A DNA stretch of 28,832 bases from Mesotaenium endlicherianum (lineage: Eukaryota > Streptophyta > Zygnematophyceae > Zygnematales > Mesotaeniaceae): assembly GCA_009602735.1 (NCBI GenBank), contig WELA01011136.1, forward strand, positions 564,161-592,992. The letters are read 5' to 3'. Positions 20,496-28,832 of the stretch are shown here, in pieces; within the stretch, counting starts at the first letter, position 1; every line of letters starts with the position of its first letter. The notes below the pieces were generated by a model. That model ran no database searches, was not told the DNA's origin, and saw only the letters and a program-made list of their open reading frames with translations. The position numbers and the translations under genes were made by a program.

Positions 20496-21265
20496 CATTA
20501 GACACTTTTCTCTTCTTGCAGTTTCTGGACAGAAAATTAAAACTGGTACTGGTGATAGTTCTCTGCATAATAAATTCTGAAAATTTACCTGGCTGTAGTC
20601 CATGAGTAGCCGGTCATTTAGAGTCCAAGTTTGCTCAATTTGGAGCACTGGTGAGAGAGATATGATGCGCTAAGTAGAAGGGGGTCAGGCTGCTGGCATT
20701 GTTAGGGCAGAATATGCCTTCTGACATTGTGCCCTCCCCTGAACTTGGAATGCTTTGAAACTCAAGACTCTGGTAGAACATCTAACAGAGCCCATTTTGA
20801 GACTTACTTTGCAGAATTCTGGAGAAGTATAGAAGGACTTATGATTCTCAGAAGTTTCTGCACAGATTTGGAGGAGTGCTTACTCTCTCAGCTCTCAACG
20901 ACACTCCAGAAATTAGAATGCTCTCAAATTTGGTGACCTGGTAGAATTCTCCACCGCGGTCCGTCTGGCACTTGAATTTTCAGATTTGGAGCAGTTTTGT
21001 GGACGCTATGAATTTTTGAGTTCGTGGCAGATTCTGGGCCAACTTGTACAATTTTCTTTATCATTAAGGAGTAGGCTAGCCAATAAGGTCACACCACCTA
21101 CGACCTTGCCTAGTCTACCTTACATGTGTAGCACTCGACTTGGCGCCTTTGACTAGTCCTCTTCACATGTGTGGCATCTGACTTGAAACTGTTGACTAGT
21201 TTGCTCCACATGTGTAAGACCTGACTTGACGCGCCGAGACGTCGCTTTTTCTATCGGGGGGGTGA
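20496..21265 (+). other. Element B 3' untranslated region with polypurine tract
   Basis: About 770 bases between the pol stop and the 3' LTR with no reading frame of note. The end holds three tandem repeats (21111-21240) and CGGGGGGGTGA directly before the LTR. The G-run is the likely primer for plus-strand DNA synthesis. Confidence 0.65.
21111..21240 (+). repeat. Three 43-44-bp tandem repeats with CACATGTG-like core
   Basis: Units 21111-21153, 21154-21196 and 21197-21240 each begin TAGT, contain ACATGTGT at the same offset and carry GACTTG in the second half. Units 2 and 3 contain the palindromic E-box CACATGTG; unit 1 has TACATGTG. Immediately upstream of the LTR this resembles an enhancer repeat, but could also be packaging-related; no function is shown. 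Confidence 0.65.
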
Positions 21266-21764
21266 TGTAGTGATTTGAGTTATTATATATTAGTTTGCAT
21301 ATATTTTAATGTTTTCAAATATATTTGGAGTAGTATTGTGTGGAGTCAAGTGTGAATAGGTACTCTAGTAACTTGGTTCATGTCCTTTGAACCTTCCAAG
21401 GCATTTTCGAAGTTAGAGGAAAGACCTAGAAGAACTCCATGTGGCAAAAGTCAAATGTGCCATTTTTAGGTCAAAAGGACATGTGTACATTATTCTAGAA
21501 AGAGGTGGCAAGTTTTGGGATGTGTTGGGTGCCAACACATCAACATACACCTTCCTAGAAATTACCTATGTAGCAAGTATATAAACAAGAGCTAGAACAT
21601 AGAAAGACATTCCAGAATCACTCTTGTACTTGCCAAAATCCAGAAATATATTAACTTTCAAGAAGCCATCTCTCTTTCAAGAAGCTACCACTTGTGTTCA
21701 AAGATCCTTGTCTTGAATAAAGTATTCTATTTCACTAAGTACTTCATCTATCTGTTTCACTACA
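21266..21764 (+). repeat. 3' LTR of element B (499 bp)
   Basis: Ends TGTAGTG...CACTACA, with a G-rich polypurine tract just before it. Contains a perfect 10-bp inverted repeat GATGTGTTGG-GTG-CCAACACATC (21519-21541), a TATATAAA promoter element (21578-21585) and AATAAA (21716-21721). These mark U3, the transcription start region and the polyadenylation signal in the usual order. The right flank TAGTT is the expected TSD within the LTR of element A; the left TSD has been deleted. Confidence 0.88.
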
Positions 21765-21918
21765 TAGTTGACTTGCATTTGACTTGCGATTATTGTCCAC
21801 TGCTAGTGTGTTCTCTTTTGCTGTTAAATCAGTTAACAGAAAATATCATAAAGATTACTCGTTGATATAAAGATCTTCATTAATTAATAATTGCCTATTG
21901 GTAAGTCGATTCATTTCA
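21765..21918 (+). repeat. Truncated 3' LTR of element A
   Basis: Matches the last ~155 bp of the 5' LTR (10806-10960), with roughly a dozen substitutions and small indels by eye, ending in the same GATTCATTTCA. Followed by TSD TGAAG (21919-21923). Its left part is missing because element B entered it and a deletion followed. Confidence 0.8.
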
Positions 21919-22815
21919 TGAAGACAACAGCAGCAGCTCCGAAGAAGAGGAGGAGCACGTATTGCCCCTGAGCATGTTAGAAGACACGGAGGCAATTGGA
22001 GATCCTCGACTAGAGGAGTGGAACTGGAAGGTGCCAGCACCCGGTGAGACCTAAAGCAACATGTTGCTGAAGCCTTCTACAGACCATCATCATGGTCTCT
22101 AAGGCATAGCAGACAAGACCTTCAGAGGCTTGTCCCCCTTAGGTGCTCTTTGTCTGTTCATGCCCATTTGCTTCTTTGAGGAATTAACAAGAGAGACAAA
22201 TGCATATGCTGCTAGAGGTTGGGTGCCTTGTACTACCACTAAGATTGTAATCTTTCATGGTTTGTGCATGGCTATGGGCCTGCATGCTCTTCCTAGTCTC
22301 AAGTGCTATTGGAAGTGTTTAATGAAAGGGCTTATTACTCTTCCTAGTTTCGGCCGGTTCATGTCTAGAAATAGATTCGAAGACATTAGACGGTACTTTC
22401 ATGTCAAGGATAATAAGAATAGAAAGTGCTTTCTTACAACCTCTAGAGAGTACAAACTGTGGCATTTAAAACCATTCACTGGCCTTCTCATGAGCACCTT
22501 CAAGAAATACTATAGCCCAGGAGCAACTTTGACTATTGATGAGAGAACTATTTCAATTAGGAATAGGCAGTGTCCTCTTAAAATATATAATCCGAGCAAG
22601 CCTTACAAGTATGGTATTGAAGTCTTTACTGTGTGTGATGTTATCACACACTTTTGTAATGCATTCATCATATATGATAGAGTGGAGAGAGATGGCTCGA
22701 AGAGTGACGTGGTTCTAGACCTTGTAGCAATGCTTCCTATTGGTAGATTATTCACTCTTATTGTGGATAGGGGTTAGCTAGATTTAGGGATTTAGCTCTT
22801 TATGCTACACTTGCT
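21919..22815 (+). pseudogene. piggyBac-like transposase, core part (truncated)
   Basis: Resumes in the same frame as the fragment ending at 10241: DNSSSSEEEEEH and EEWNWKVPAPGET. After two stops (near 22050 and 22100) it enters the DDE transposase core: FFEELTRETNAYA, MSRNRFEDIRRYFHVKDN, ATLTIDERTISIRNRQCPL, KPYKYGIEVFTVCDVITH. The Asp of LTIDE matches the first catalytic Asp of piggyBac (DDE_Tnp_1_7 family) and that of LIVDRG the second. The frame stops at 22775-22777 and decays by ~22815, before the third catalytic Asp and the Cys-rich C-terminus. Not functional. Confidence 0.78.
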
Positions 22816-22839
22816 TCTCAGTCTATTTTGTTATCTTTT

Positions 22840-23544
22840 GGCCACAATTAGTCCAAAACAGACTCTTCTTCTCTTTCTTCAGAGCAAGCAAAACTTTTTT
22901 GCAGATACTGCAAGCAAAAAGGTCCCAAGCTCGCTGCAAAAGCTTTAGCCAAAGCAAATTCTGCTTTGATCTCGACTTTAAAGAAAGAATCAGTAGCTGC
23001 ATATATCTCCCTCTTGCAGGAGCACAATCTCTTTGTATCTCTCCTTCTCACCAGCAGTCAGCCTCTTCCAGCCTAGATTCTGGATTCAAGAGCATCTGCT
23101 CACATGTGCCATGTCAAAGAATGGTTCCAAACTTTGACGGAGCGGATTCCCCCTCAGCCTATCACTCTTGGCAATGGCTCCGCAGTTGAAGCCACTCATT
23201 CAGGCACCATTCCTGTTAATTGCTATAACAGACAGGTGGAGCCTCACCCAGTTCTCCTTCATGAGGTTCTTTATGTCCCTCAGCTGACTCACAATCTCTT
23301 CAGTGTCATACAGGCTACAGCTAAAGGAGCTCAACTTGCCTTCTCAGGCAACAATTGCACTCTCTTCAATGCTCAACACCAACCTGTTGGGTTTGCAAAG
23401 AAGGTTTCATTTTTCACGCCTATATGAGCTCCTATGCAAAGCTCAAAGAGGTCTTCAACAGTCTACTCCATATGCTTCTTCCCAATCAGCATTATCTGCT
23501 AATATCATATATGTCTCCTCAAGCCAAACTCTTGGCATTGTAAC
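22840..23544 (+). pseudogene. Ty1/copia zinc knuckle, protease and pre-integrase remnant
   Basis: Begins with a damaged knuckle (CRYCKQKGP, His replaced by Pro). Next comes the protease: ILDSRASAHMC, where the active-site D-S-G has become D-S-R. Then TLGNGSAVEATHSGTI and VLHEVLYVPQLTHNLFSV, the classic copia order. The gag-pre-integrase part (LYELLCKAQ, SQSALSAN) stops at 23544 and resumes in the same frame at 24442 after an insertion. At least two frameshifts. Confidence 0.75.
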
Positions 23545-24441
23545 AATTCTTAATTTACGAGAATCTTTTCTAAGCTTTTCAGAAAGGAGTTGTGCAAAAC
23601 TGGACGAAAATGCAATGACAAGAAGAGATGCTCTCAGAGTTGCACTGAGATTGACTCTGCAAGTATTTATACTTGCCAACGCGAGCCATCTGAGTGCACT
23701 TGGCACTCCTGGGACACCTATGTTTGAGTGGTTGTGACGGGACCACCGTTTCAGTTGTACGTGACAACCAAAAGGTCTACCTCTTCACATGACGTGTAAG
23801 AGGAGACAAACCTCTTCATGGGAGGTTTCATTGTGACTCTTGGTGCATACCATGGATTCTCATGACATCATGTAGGTGTCATTGTGCCTCTAGGTAAAAA
23901 ATATATATGAATATACATTATATACCGCGCTATGTATTTATGTAACATAATCGATAATACAATGTATATAGCCCTGACATATGTGTATGTATATACGTAT
24001 ATACACTCCTTTATATGTACAAACAATACCTATACGCAAAATGCAAAGTATAGCCTGTATATATACACGTGTGTATGTACTCTTACGAACTATGCATTTA
24101 TGCGATGCAATTATGCAAACTGTAGCTCATATATATACAAGTATGTATATACACAAATGAGCTTTGCAATGTTGCGAGGCATCGAGCCATAATATATTTA
24201 AATACATATACACATTACGTGATATGCTTGCATGCAATAGAGTTACTTGTTAACCTTATATGTAATAATACACAATTGTATATTACTACAGGTTACACAC
24301 TTACGCAAAACACTGAGCTATAACGTGTACGTGCATATACATCACTACGCTCTTTGTCAATTCCCAAATGAGAAACCAACATATGGTACACCCTTAATAT
24401 ACCATATGTACATGCAATCAAGGATATACCAAAATTGTAAC
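23545..24441. mobile_element. ~0.9-kb insertion with 8-bp TSD (ATTGTAAC) in copia
   Basis: ATTGTAAC at 23537-23544 and 24434-24441 flanks this DNA, and the copia frame is continuous if the insert and one repeat are removed. I see no terminal inverted repeats and no coding frame. The left ~220 bases resemble an LTR leader in minus orientation (GTTGCACTGA, TGCAAGTAT, shared with 27150-27180). The right ~500 bases are AT-rich and repetitive. Class is undetermined: a non-autonomous element with an 8-bp duplication, or a retroposed piece. Confidence 0.6.
23925..24345. repeat. AT-rich degenerate tandem array
   Basis: Recurring units at ~23960, 24037, 24105, 24162 and 24304 share (A)TGCAAA or similar, then TAGC(C/T), then TATATATACA(C)GTGTGTATGTAC-like alternation. 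Spacing is roughly 55-75 bases between the first four, with a larger gap to the last. The repeats have diverged strongly. Confidence 0.45.
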
Positions 24442-25115
24442 GATATGTAGCAAATTAATAAAGGCCAAATATGCAGATCGTTATAGGCATCGAAGATTTG
24501 GACATCTCAGTTTTCCATCTTTTTACAAACTCCGGAAAGATCAGCTGGTCATAGGCTTACCTCCTGAAACATTCTCCTCTCACTCTCGTTCTAATCTTTG
24601 CTCTCCTTACCTCCAAGGTCGCCAAGTAGGTCATCCTTTCCTACTGGCGAGCACATTAGAACCACCAATCCTCTGGATTTCATTCACTCTAACTCTCAGG
24701 CTCTATGCAGACTCAAGCTCATGGAGGCAGCAGATACTTCATTAGTTTTCTAAATGGTTATTCTCGCTTTCCCATGGGGGTCATGCTCAGACAAATATCT
24801 GATGCACTCCAAGCCACTCAAGAATATGCTGCTCTGTTAGAAAATTATCATGGAAGGACTATTAAAGCTTTTCGCTTAGATAATGGAGGAGAATACTCCT
24901 GCAACATTTCAACACTAGTGTTCTCAGAAGGGCATCCTACAACATTTTACAGTGCCTTATACTCCTCAACAGAATGGAGCAGCGAACAATTTAACAGGCG
25001 AGTCCAAGAACAAGTCTATGCTTGCTGATGCCAGCCTTCTACACAGCTTCTGGGCTGAAGCAATTCAAACAGTAGGTTACCTGATACAACGATCTCCCTC
25101 CTCTCTTAAATTTTG
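24442..25115 (+). pseudogene. Ty1/copia integrase remnant
   Basis: RRFGHLSFPSFYKLRKDQLV is the copia gag-pre-integrase HHCC start. GGSRYFISFLNGYSR and IKAFRLDNGGEYS are the integrase core, followed by YTPQQNGAAN, LHSFWAEAIQTVGYLIQRSP. The first catalytic Asp (normally F-x-D-x-S-R) is Asn and the catalytic Glu after Q-Q-N-G is lost. Several frameshifts. The reading ends at ~25115; no reverse transcriptase or RNase H of this element is present. Confidence 0.75.
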
Positions 25116-25515
25116 TTGTGCTTGGGCAAGGATTCATATCACAAAGTCAAGCTACGCCCGTCCACCAGAAGAGGTATCAATTGGTCTATTGATGATGCTG
25201 CCGAGATGGCACAAAACATCAAAGAAGGCAAGATCTGGCATGAAGAGGCTTCCAAAACGCTGATAGCGCCGGGAAAAGGAGGAACCCTTTTTGCTTAAGG
25301 TTTCAAACCTGATTTCTAGCTTAAGACAAAGAGCTGAACAAGTTTGCAAAGCATGCCAGCACTGCAGAAGGTTGCTGGAACTGCAAAAAGCAAGAAAATC
25401 AGAGGAGGGATTCTCCTTACCTTGATGCTTAGCAATAGGCTGCGAGCAAGGCACAGGTATGTGCGTATTGCAGCAAGAAGGGCCGTTTAGAGGACAAGTG
25501 CTGGTGCACTACGTA
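25116..25515 (+). pseudogene. Retrotransposon gag-like fragment with zinc knuckle
   Basis: After the integrase ends, short frames read DAAEMAQNIKEGKIWHEEA and, at ~25455-25500, VCAYCSKKGRLEDKCW. The latter is a C-x2-C-x4-(H to R)-x4-C knuckle typical of copia Gag. The pieces are in different frames with stops. They may come from a second copia-type element joined here. Low detail beyond the knuckle. Confidence 0.4.
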
Positions 25516-25519
25516 GATG

Positions 25520-25912
25520 CAAGCTACCTATGCTATGGAGGGCTTGCGGGTTTGGGTGGGAACGTTTAGGCTCTTTTGGGGTTGCAAAGAGTCCCATTGT
25601 GTGTCCTTTGAGATCGATGAGTTGCGCCACGGGCCTTGGGGCGTTCACACTTGGCCGCACTAAGGGTTGGTAGGTAGTTTCAACTAAGATGCCAAAATCT
25701 CATTTGATAATTATCCAGATGGCGCGAAACTAGTCGCGTTGGAAGGTGGCTTGATGCACTACATTTCATGGCTTGAACAATATATATATGTTCATATATT
25801 AACATAAAAAGCCAAATGCAATATGGTGGTTCTAGTTGGACCTTCACACACTTGTAGCTTGGTATGGGTGCGTCAACCCCGAGCGAGCCAATAAATCATG
25901 ACCCTTACGTAT
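25520..25912 (+). repeat. Diverged direct repeat, copy 2
   Basis: Partner of 8950-9332, with the same ordered blocks ending in CAATAAATCATGAC. The two copies now bracket most of the nested transposon cluster. They could be remnants of the same element family, or the two ends of a decayed element. Confidence 0.5.
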
Positions 25913-26981
25913 TTTGCCGTATAGAAACTTTGACCTTGCTTTATATGCTTCAGACGTATGCTCAAATACGTCTACTCCGCTTGCGTCTTTTAAAACTAGA
26001 TTTTCAAAACTAGTTTCAAGCAGTGACTAAGTGCAGCCCTACTTTATCACTTTGAACTAAATGGAGGATACAACTTAAAATCAGGGGCATTTATGAGCCC
26101 TACCATGGGCCTTGTATGGACATCTTAAATGAATGGAGAAATGGTTAGGAGTTTAGAAAATAGTCGGCAGTTTCACAATCAAAATGGGAATCGGAACTCA
26201 CCTAGCCCGTCTAACTTCAACGCTTGGGCAACAACAGGACTTGATGATTGAAGCTGTCAAAATGACATATTTGGAGGTTGTGTATACATTACCTGGGGCC
26301 ACATTAATGCACAATTAGCCTTCATTCAAAGAGACGCATCCAATTGAAGTGAGCTTCAACGTCTAAGACGCAGTTGATTCATGTAGTGGATTTAGAATGC
26401 AAATTAAGCTTTGAGATCGTATGTGTAGATGCTCTCGTTTTGCTAGGTGACATATTACAAATTTGTTGCTTAAGAGGTCACTCGTACAAGTTTTGAATTT
26501 ACAATTTGCCAACACGGCCACAAGTTACAACCTGATGCACACCTACGATTTTGCCTGGGGTTCTAGGTTGGAGGGGCTGGAGAGTGACGTTGCGAGCGGT
26601 TCCCAATGTGCCTGCAACCCTCTGGACAGCTTGCAAGTAAGAACGAATTGCGGTGTCCATTTTCATGCTCGAAGCAAAGCGATTATTTTGAAATGAACGC
26701 GGCGAAAGTGGTTAAGCTGGCAAAAGTCTCCCACCGCCTTGGTGGCTTGGGGAACACTTAAGGTTGTCAGCGGTACGATTTGGAGTAGCAGCAGTGGCAG
26801 CAGCAGCAGCGTCGGGATCCAAAGGGAAGCCGAGGTAGCGTCGAAAAATAGAGAAAAATTTCCCGTGGTGCAAGGTTGTGAAACAACGTGGAAACACTAC
26901 AAGAAGTCCCCTTCTACGAACATACTTTCCCAAAATATATTTCTAACCATTAAAGAAAAGATCTTGGAGAAATTGAGACAG
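25913..26981. other. No recognisable gene; decayed intergenic DNA
   Basis: About 1.07 kb without a convincing reading frame or domain. Near 26256 a short block (AAAATGACATATTTGG) resembles 9390-9405. The last ~220 bases, read on the minus strand, are the leader following the copia-type primer-binding site. Otherwise I see nothing. Confidence 0.5.
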
Positions 26982-26993
26982 GCTCTGATACCA
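26982..26993 (-). other. Ty1/copia primer-binding site, minus strand
   Basis: On the minus strand this reads TGGTATCAGAGC, the canonical copia primer-binding site (initiator Met tRNA). One base separates it from an LTR ending ...CTTTCCA at 26995. No gag frame follows on its left, so the element is only a fragment. Confidence 0.7.
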
Positions 26994-26994
26994 A

Positions 26995-27338
26995 TGGAAA
27001 GTTTTTGTTTTTTCTTTGAGGTTCTCTACCCAAAGTTTATGAAAAGTTGATACTTCACGGAAAGAAAATTAACATTAACTTGGACATTTTCTAATACTTA
27101 GAAATTGAGAGAGAAAAGACGAAAGTCGTAGTATGCGTGCTTGAGAGAGTTGCACTGACAATGACTTTTGCAAGTATATATACATGCACAACATGAGGCA
27201 TTGGAGTGCTTCAAGTCACCACCTAGAGGCTAGGGCACTCGTTCATGTTCAACGAGAACGGTCGAACAGGCGTATCCTGTTCGGCCGATTACTCCAAACG
27301 AGCCGTTTGACCATTTGGAGGTTACGTGACAGTTTCCA
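26995..27338 (-). repeat. Putative copia LTR, minus strand (~344 bp)
   Basis: The right-hand LTR edge implied by the primer-binding site is at 26995. A matching outer end at ~27338 gives 6-bp terminal repeats TGGAAA...TTTCCA. On the minus strand a TATATATAC promoter-like element at ~27174-27182 lies midway. The inner end is well supported; the outer end is tentative. Confidence 0.5.
27260..27286. repeat. 11-bp inverted repeat in the putative LTR
   Basis: GGTCGAACAGG (27260-27270), loop CGTAT, and CCTGTTCGGCC (27276-27286) pair over 11 positions with one G-T. It lies upstream of the TATA-like element in the minus orientation, so it may be a binding site for a dimeric regulator. Confidence 0.5.
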
Positions 27339-27917
27339 AAAAACCGTTCATCGCCAAAAGTCGTTTTCGCTATCACGCGACTTTCTGAAAATTTGCGAAT
27401 GCTCGCGCGATCGCGTACAGATTCATCCAACAAGAACAGGTAGTTATGAATAATTACTTTGCCAATCTATTAGGTGTGAATCTATTCGACGAGGCGTAGA
27501 GGGTTGGAATCCTCAAGAACGCTAAGTAACTCTGCATATTTCGTTTTCTCGACTTTTGACTGTCGCAAAATCACGCTGACGCGACCCAAAGGTTGCGGGT
27601 TCAATTCCAATCGGTGGTTCCCTTAAGCCACTGCATTGGTGTTTTTTTATAGGTTAACTAACTTACTTAACCAAAATAATTCGAGAAAGTTGCGCATGCC
27701 CGGCGTTAGTTGCAGTTCTATGAGACGATAAAAGAAAATGAGATAGCATTTTGGCAAACATGGCCAAGAACATCAACTCCGACACCCCCCATAAAAAAAT
27801 AGGTATCATCTTGCAACCGTGACTCACATGTAAGTAGCAGACAAGAGGGTGCAAAGTTCCCTCGTAACAGATTGTACTAATCGTACATAACGCCGACAAC
27901 AATGAACCCAACATGCA
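27339..27917. other. Downstream flank of GLE1; no gene seen
   Basis: Contains two B-box-like motifs (GGTTGGAATCC near 27504 and GGTTCAATTCC near 27599), but no A-box or cloverleaf could be drawn. It should hold the GLE1 3' UTR next to 27917; no clear polyadenylation signal was identified. Confidence 0.4.
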
Positions 27918-28139
27918 CTACGCTCTCAGTTGGGAGGATGCGTCACTCTGCGGAAGCTCGTAGCCTTCGGGCGGCCTCTTGAACTGCTCCGTAAGAATGT
28001 AAGTCTGAAGCCTATTGGACACCGCCCTCGAGTCGGGGTCGTTGTCCTTCACTAGATTCTCCATGAAGTCCTGAACAACCACTTGCAGGAGCTTGATGAA
28101 CGGTTTCGGATACTCCTGGTACATGCGGAAGCCCGCCAC
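27918..28139 (-). CDS. GLE1: GLE1 mRNA export factor, last exon
   Basis: Reads from acceptor ACAG (28140) to TAG at 27920-27918, 73 codons. The peptide VAGFRMYQEYPKPFIKLL, the segment SNRLQTYILTEQF and the P-P-E-G near the end match the C-terminal helical (HEAT-like) domain of GLE1. GLE1 sits at the cytoplasmic face of the nuclear pore and, with inositol hexakisphosphate, stimulates the DEAD-box helicase Dbp5/DDX19 (LOS4 in plants) to strip export factors from mRNA. Phase 0 junction with the exon at 28506. Confidence 0.85.
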   Translation of the reverse strand: MAGFRMYQEYPKPFIKLLQVVVQDFMENLVKDNDPDSRAVSNRLQTYILTEQFKRPPEGYELPQSDASSQLRA

Positions 28140-28505
28140 CTGTACACCCGCTCAACATTTTCGCTTGGCCGTCAAAACCAAGGTGTTAGCCATTGCTTTT
28201 TGGGAGTCCATCATAGACTTTTCAGCCAAGAGCAGGTAGAAGCATCAAGCAGCTGCTGCTATTGGGGACGGCCCCAAGAGGCTAAGCTCACAGGGAAAGA
28301 ATGTGCTCAACTTCCTTAGTCTGACAGCATATGCACGCAACGGAGACGCACACCCATAAAACTACGACCACAAAAAAAGCGGGGCAGCAGGGAACAAAGA
28401 AAATAAATAAATGCCGAGGAGTCAGAATGCGTGCCGGGAGTAATCAAGCGTTGAGCGTTGCAAGGGCCAAGCAGAAGGGGCCACAAAGGGCCTCTTTTCC
28501 CTTAC
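28140..28505 (-). other. GLE1 last intron (366 bp)
   Basis: Bounded by GTAAGG at 28505 and ACAG at 28140. No embedded gene seen. Confidence 0.75.
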
Positions 28506-28628
28506 CTTTATGAAGGCCTCGAGCGCCGTGGCTGTCACGCGATTGGCCGGAAGCTTGTTGAGCAAGCGCGCGCACCACGCCCAGCCCCTTGCCAGCCCGT
28601 TCGCGTTGGGCCCTCCCGGAGCCTTTGT
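28506..28628 (-). CDS. GLE1: GLE1 mRNA export factor, penultimate exon
   Basis: Acceptor GGGTGCAG precedes ACAAAG; donor GTAAGG at 28505. The 41 codons include GWAWCARLLNKLPANRVTA and ALEAFIK, one of the best conserved parts of GLE1 and closest in wording to plant homologues. It joins in phase 0 to the next exon to give ...AFIK then VAGF. The rest of the gene lies beyond the right edge. Confidence 0.87.
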
Positions 28629-28832
28629 CTGCACCCTCCAGCAAGGCGGGCGGCCAGAAGCAGCACCACAGCCAACGAGAGGTCAAGCATCATCATTGTC
28701 GCATTGCGTCACGTTAAAAACTCCAATCAGTGGCGGACGCGAGGCAGGGCAAATTGATAATCAAAGCTGGAGAGGCTTTCAGGAAGGGGGGGCAGGAGGA
28801 GAGAGGAGGGAGGGAAGAGCTTTTTGGGGGGG
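28629..28832 (-). other. GLE1 upstream intron, to the window edge
   Basis: No segment recognisable as a further GLE1 exon. On the minus strand it is pyrimidine-rich near the right edge and ends in a poly-C/G run. The window also starts with a G-run, so both ends may be low-quality assembly edges. Confidence 0.5.

Noticed and set aside
21111..21240. CRISPR-like array
   Set aside because: Only three head-to-tail units without unique spacers, within a eukaryotic LTR element.
22848..23051. 67-codon minus-strand frame
   Set aside because: Antisense to the copia zinc-knuckle/protease remnant.
27590..27625. tRNA gene
   Set aside because: Only a B-box-like motif; the T-stem is mispaired and no acceptor stem, D-arm or anticodon arm can be drawn.
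28331..28757. Plus-strand frames of 60 and 99 codons
   Set aside because: Antisense to the GLE1 penultimate exon and its introns.

Overview
This is an intron-containing nuclear eukaryotic window. The splice signals are mostly GT-AG, with one likely GC-AG intron, and retrotransposon density is very high. A GLE1 mRNA-export factor whose C-terminus reads like plant GLE1, a histidine-kinase module, chromodomain Ty3/gypsy and Ty1/copia elements and a piggyBac-type transposase together suggest the green lineage, perhaps a streptophyte alga or early-diverging plant. That placement is inference; nothing here fixes the species.

Layout. (1) 260-5784, minus strand: a host gene of at least ten exons, running off the left edge. 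It encodes a ~500-residue coiled-coil protein that continues into a histidine-kinase dimerisation/phosphoacceptor (HisKA) helix with an H-E-L-R-N-P box. (2) ~5.8-27.9 kb: about 22 kb dominated by transposons. (3) 27918-28628, minus strand: the last two exons of GLE1, which continues beyond the right edge.

The transposon block is nested and can be ordered from target-site duplications (TSDs) and reading frames. A piggyBac-like transposase (9675-10241 and 21919-~22810) was split by Ty3/gypsy element A (5' LTR 10242-10960, TSD TGAAG), and the transposase frame resumes exactly at the far side. Element A was hit in its RNase H region by a 499-bp solo LTR (14320-14818, TSD ATGGG, minus orientation). 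It was hit again in its 3' LTR by element B (3' LTR 21266-21764, same family as the solo LTR, ~99% identical by eye). A later deletion, with its joint near 16120, removed the end of A's pol gene, the left part of A's 3' LTR, B's 5' LTR and the start of B's gag. Element B keeps an uninterrupted 1221-codon pol frame with chromodomain, reached from gag by a textbook -1 frameshift signal: an A AAA AAC slippery site followed by a 7-bp hairpin. Degenerate Ty1/copia pieces lie on both sides of the piggyBac fragments. The right copia piece carries its own ~0.9-kb insertion with an 8-bp TSD.

The most interesting points are the coiled-coil/histidine-kinase host gene, the frameshift signal and promoter-like repeats of element B, and the layered insertion history. 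I saw no CRISPR array, rRNA or convincing tRNA gene. No new multi-gene system is evident.
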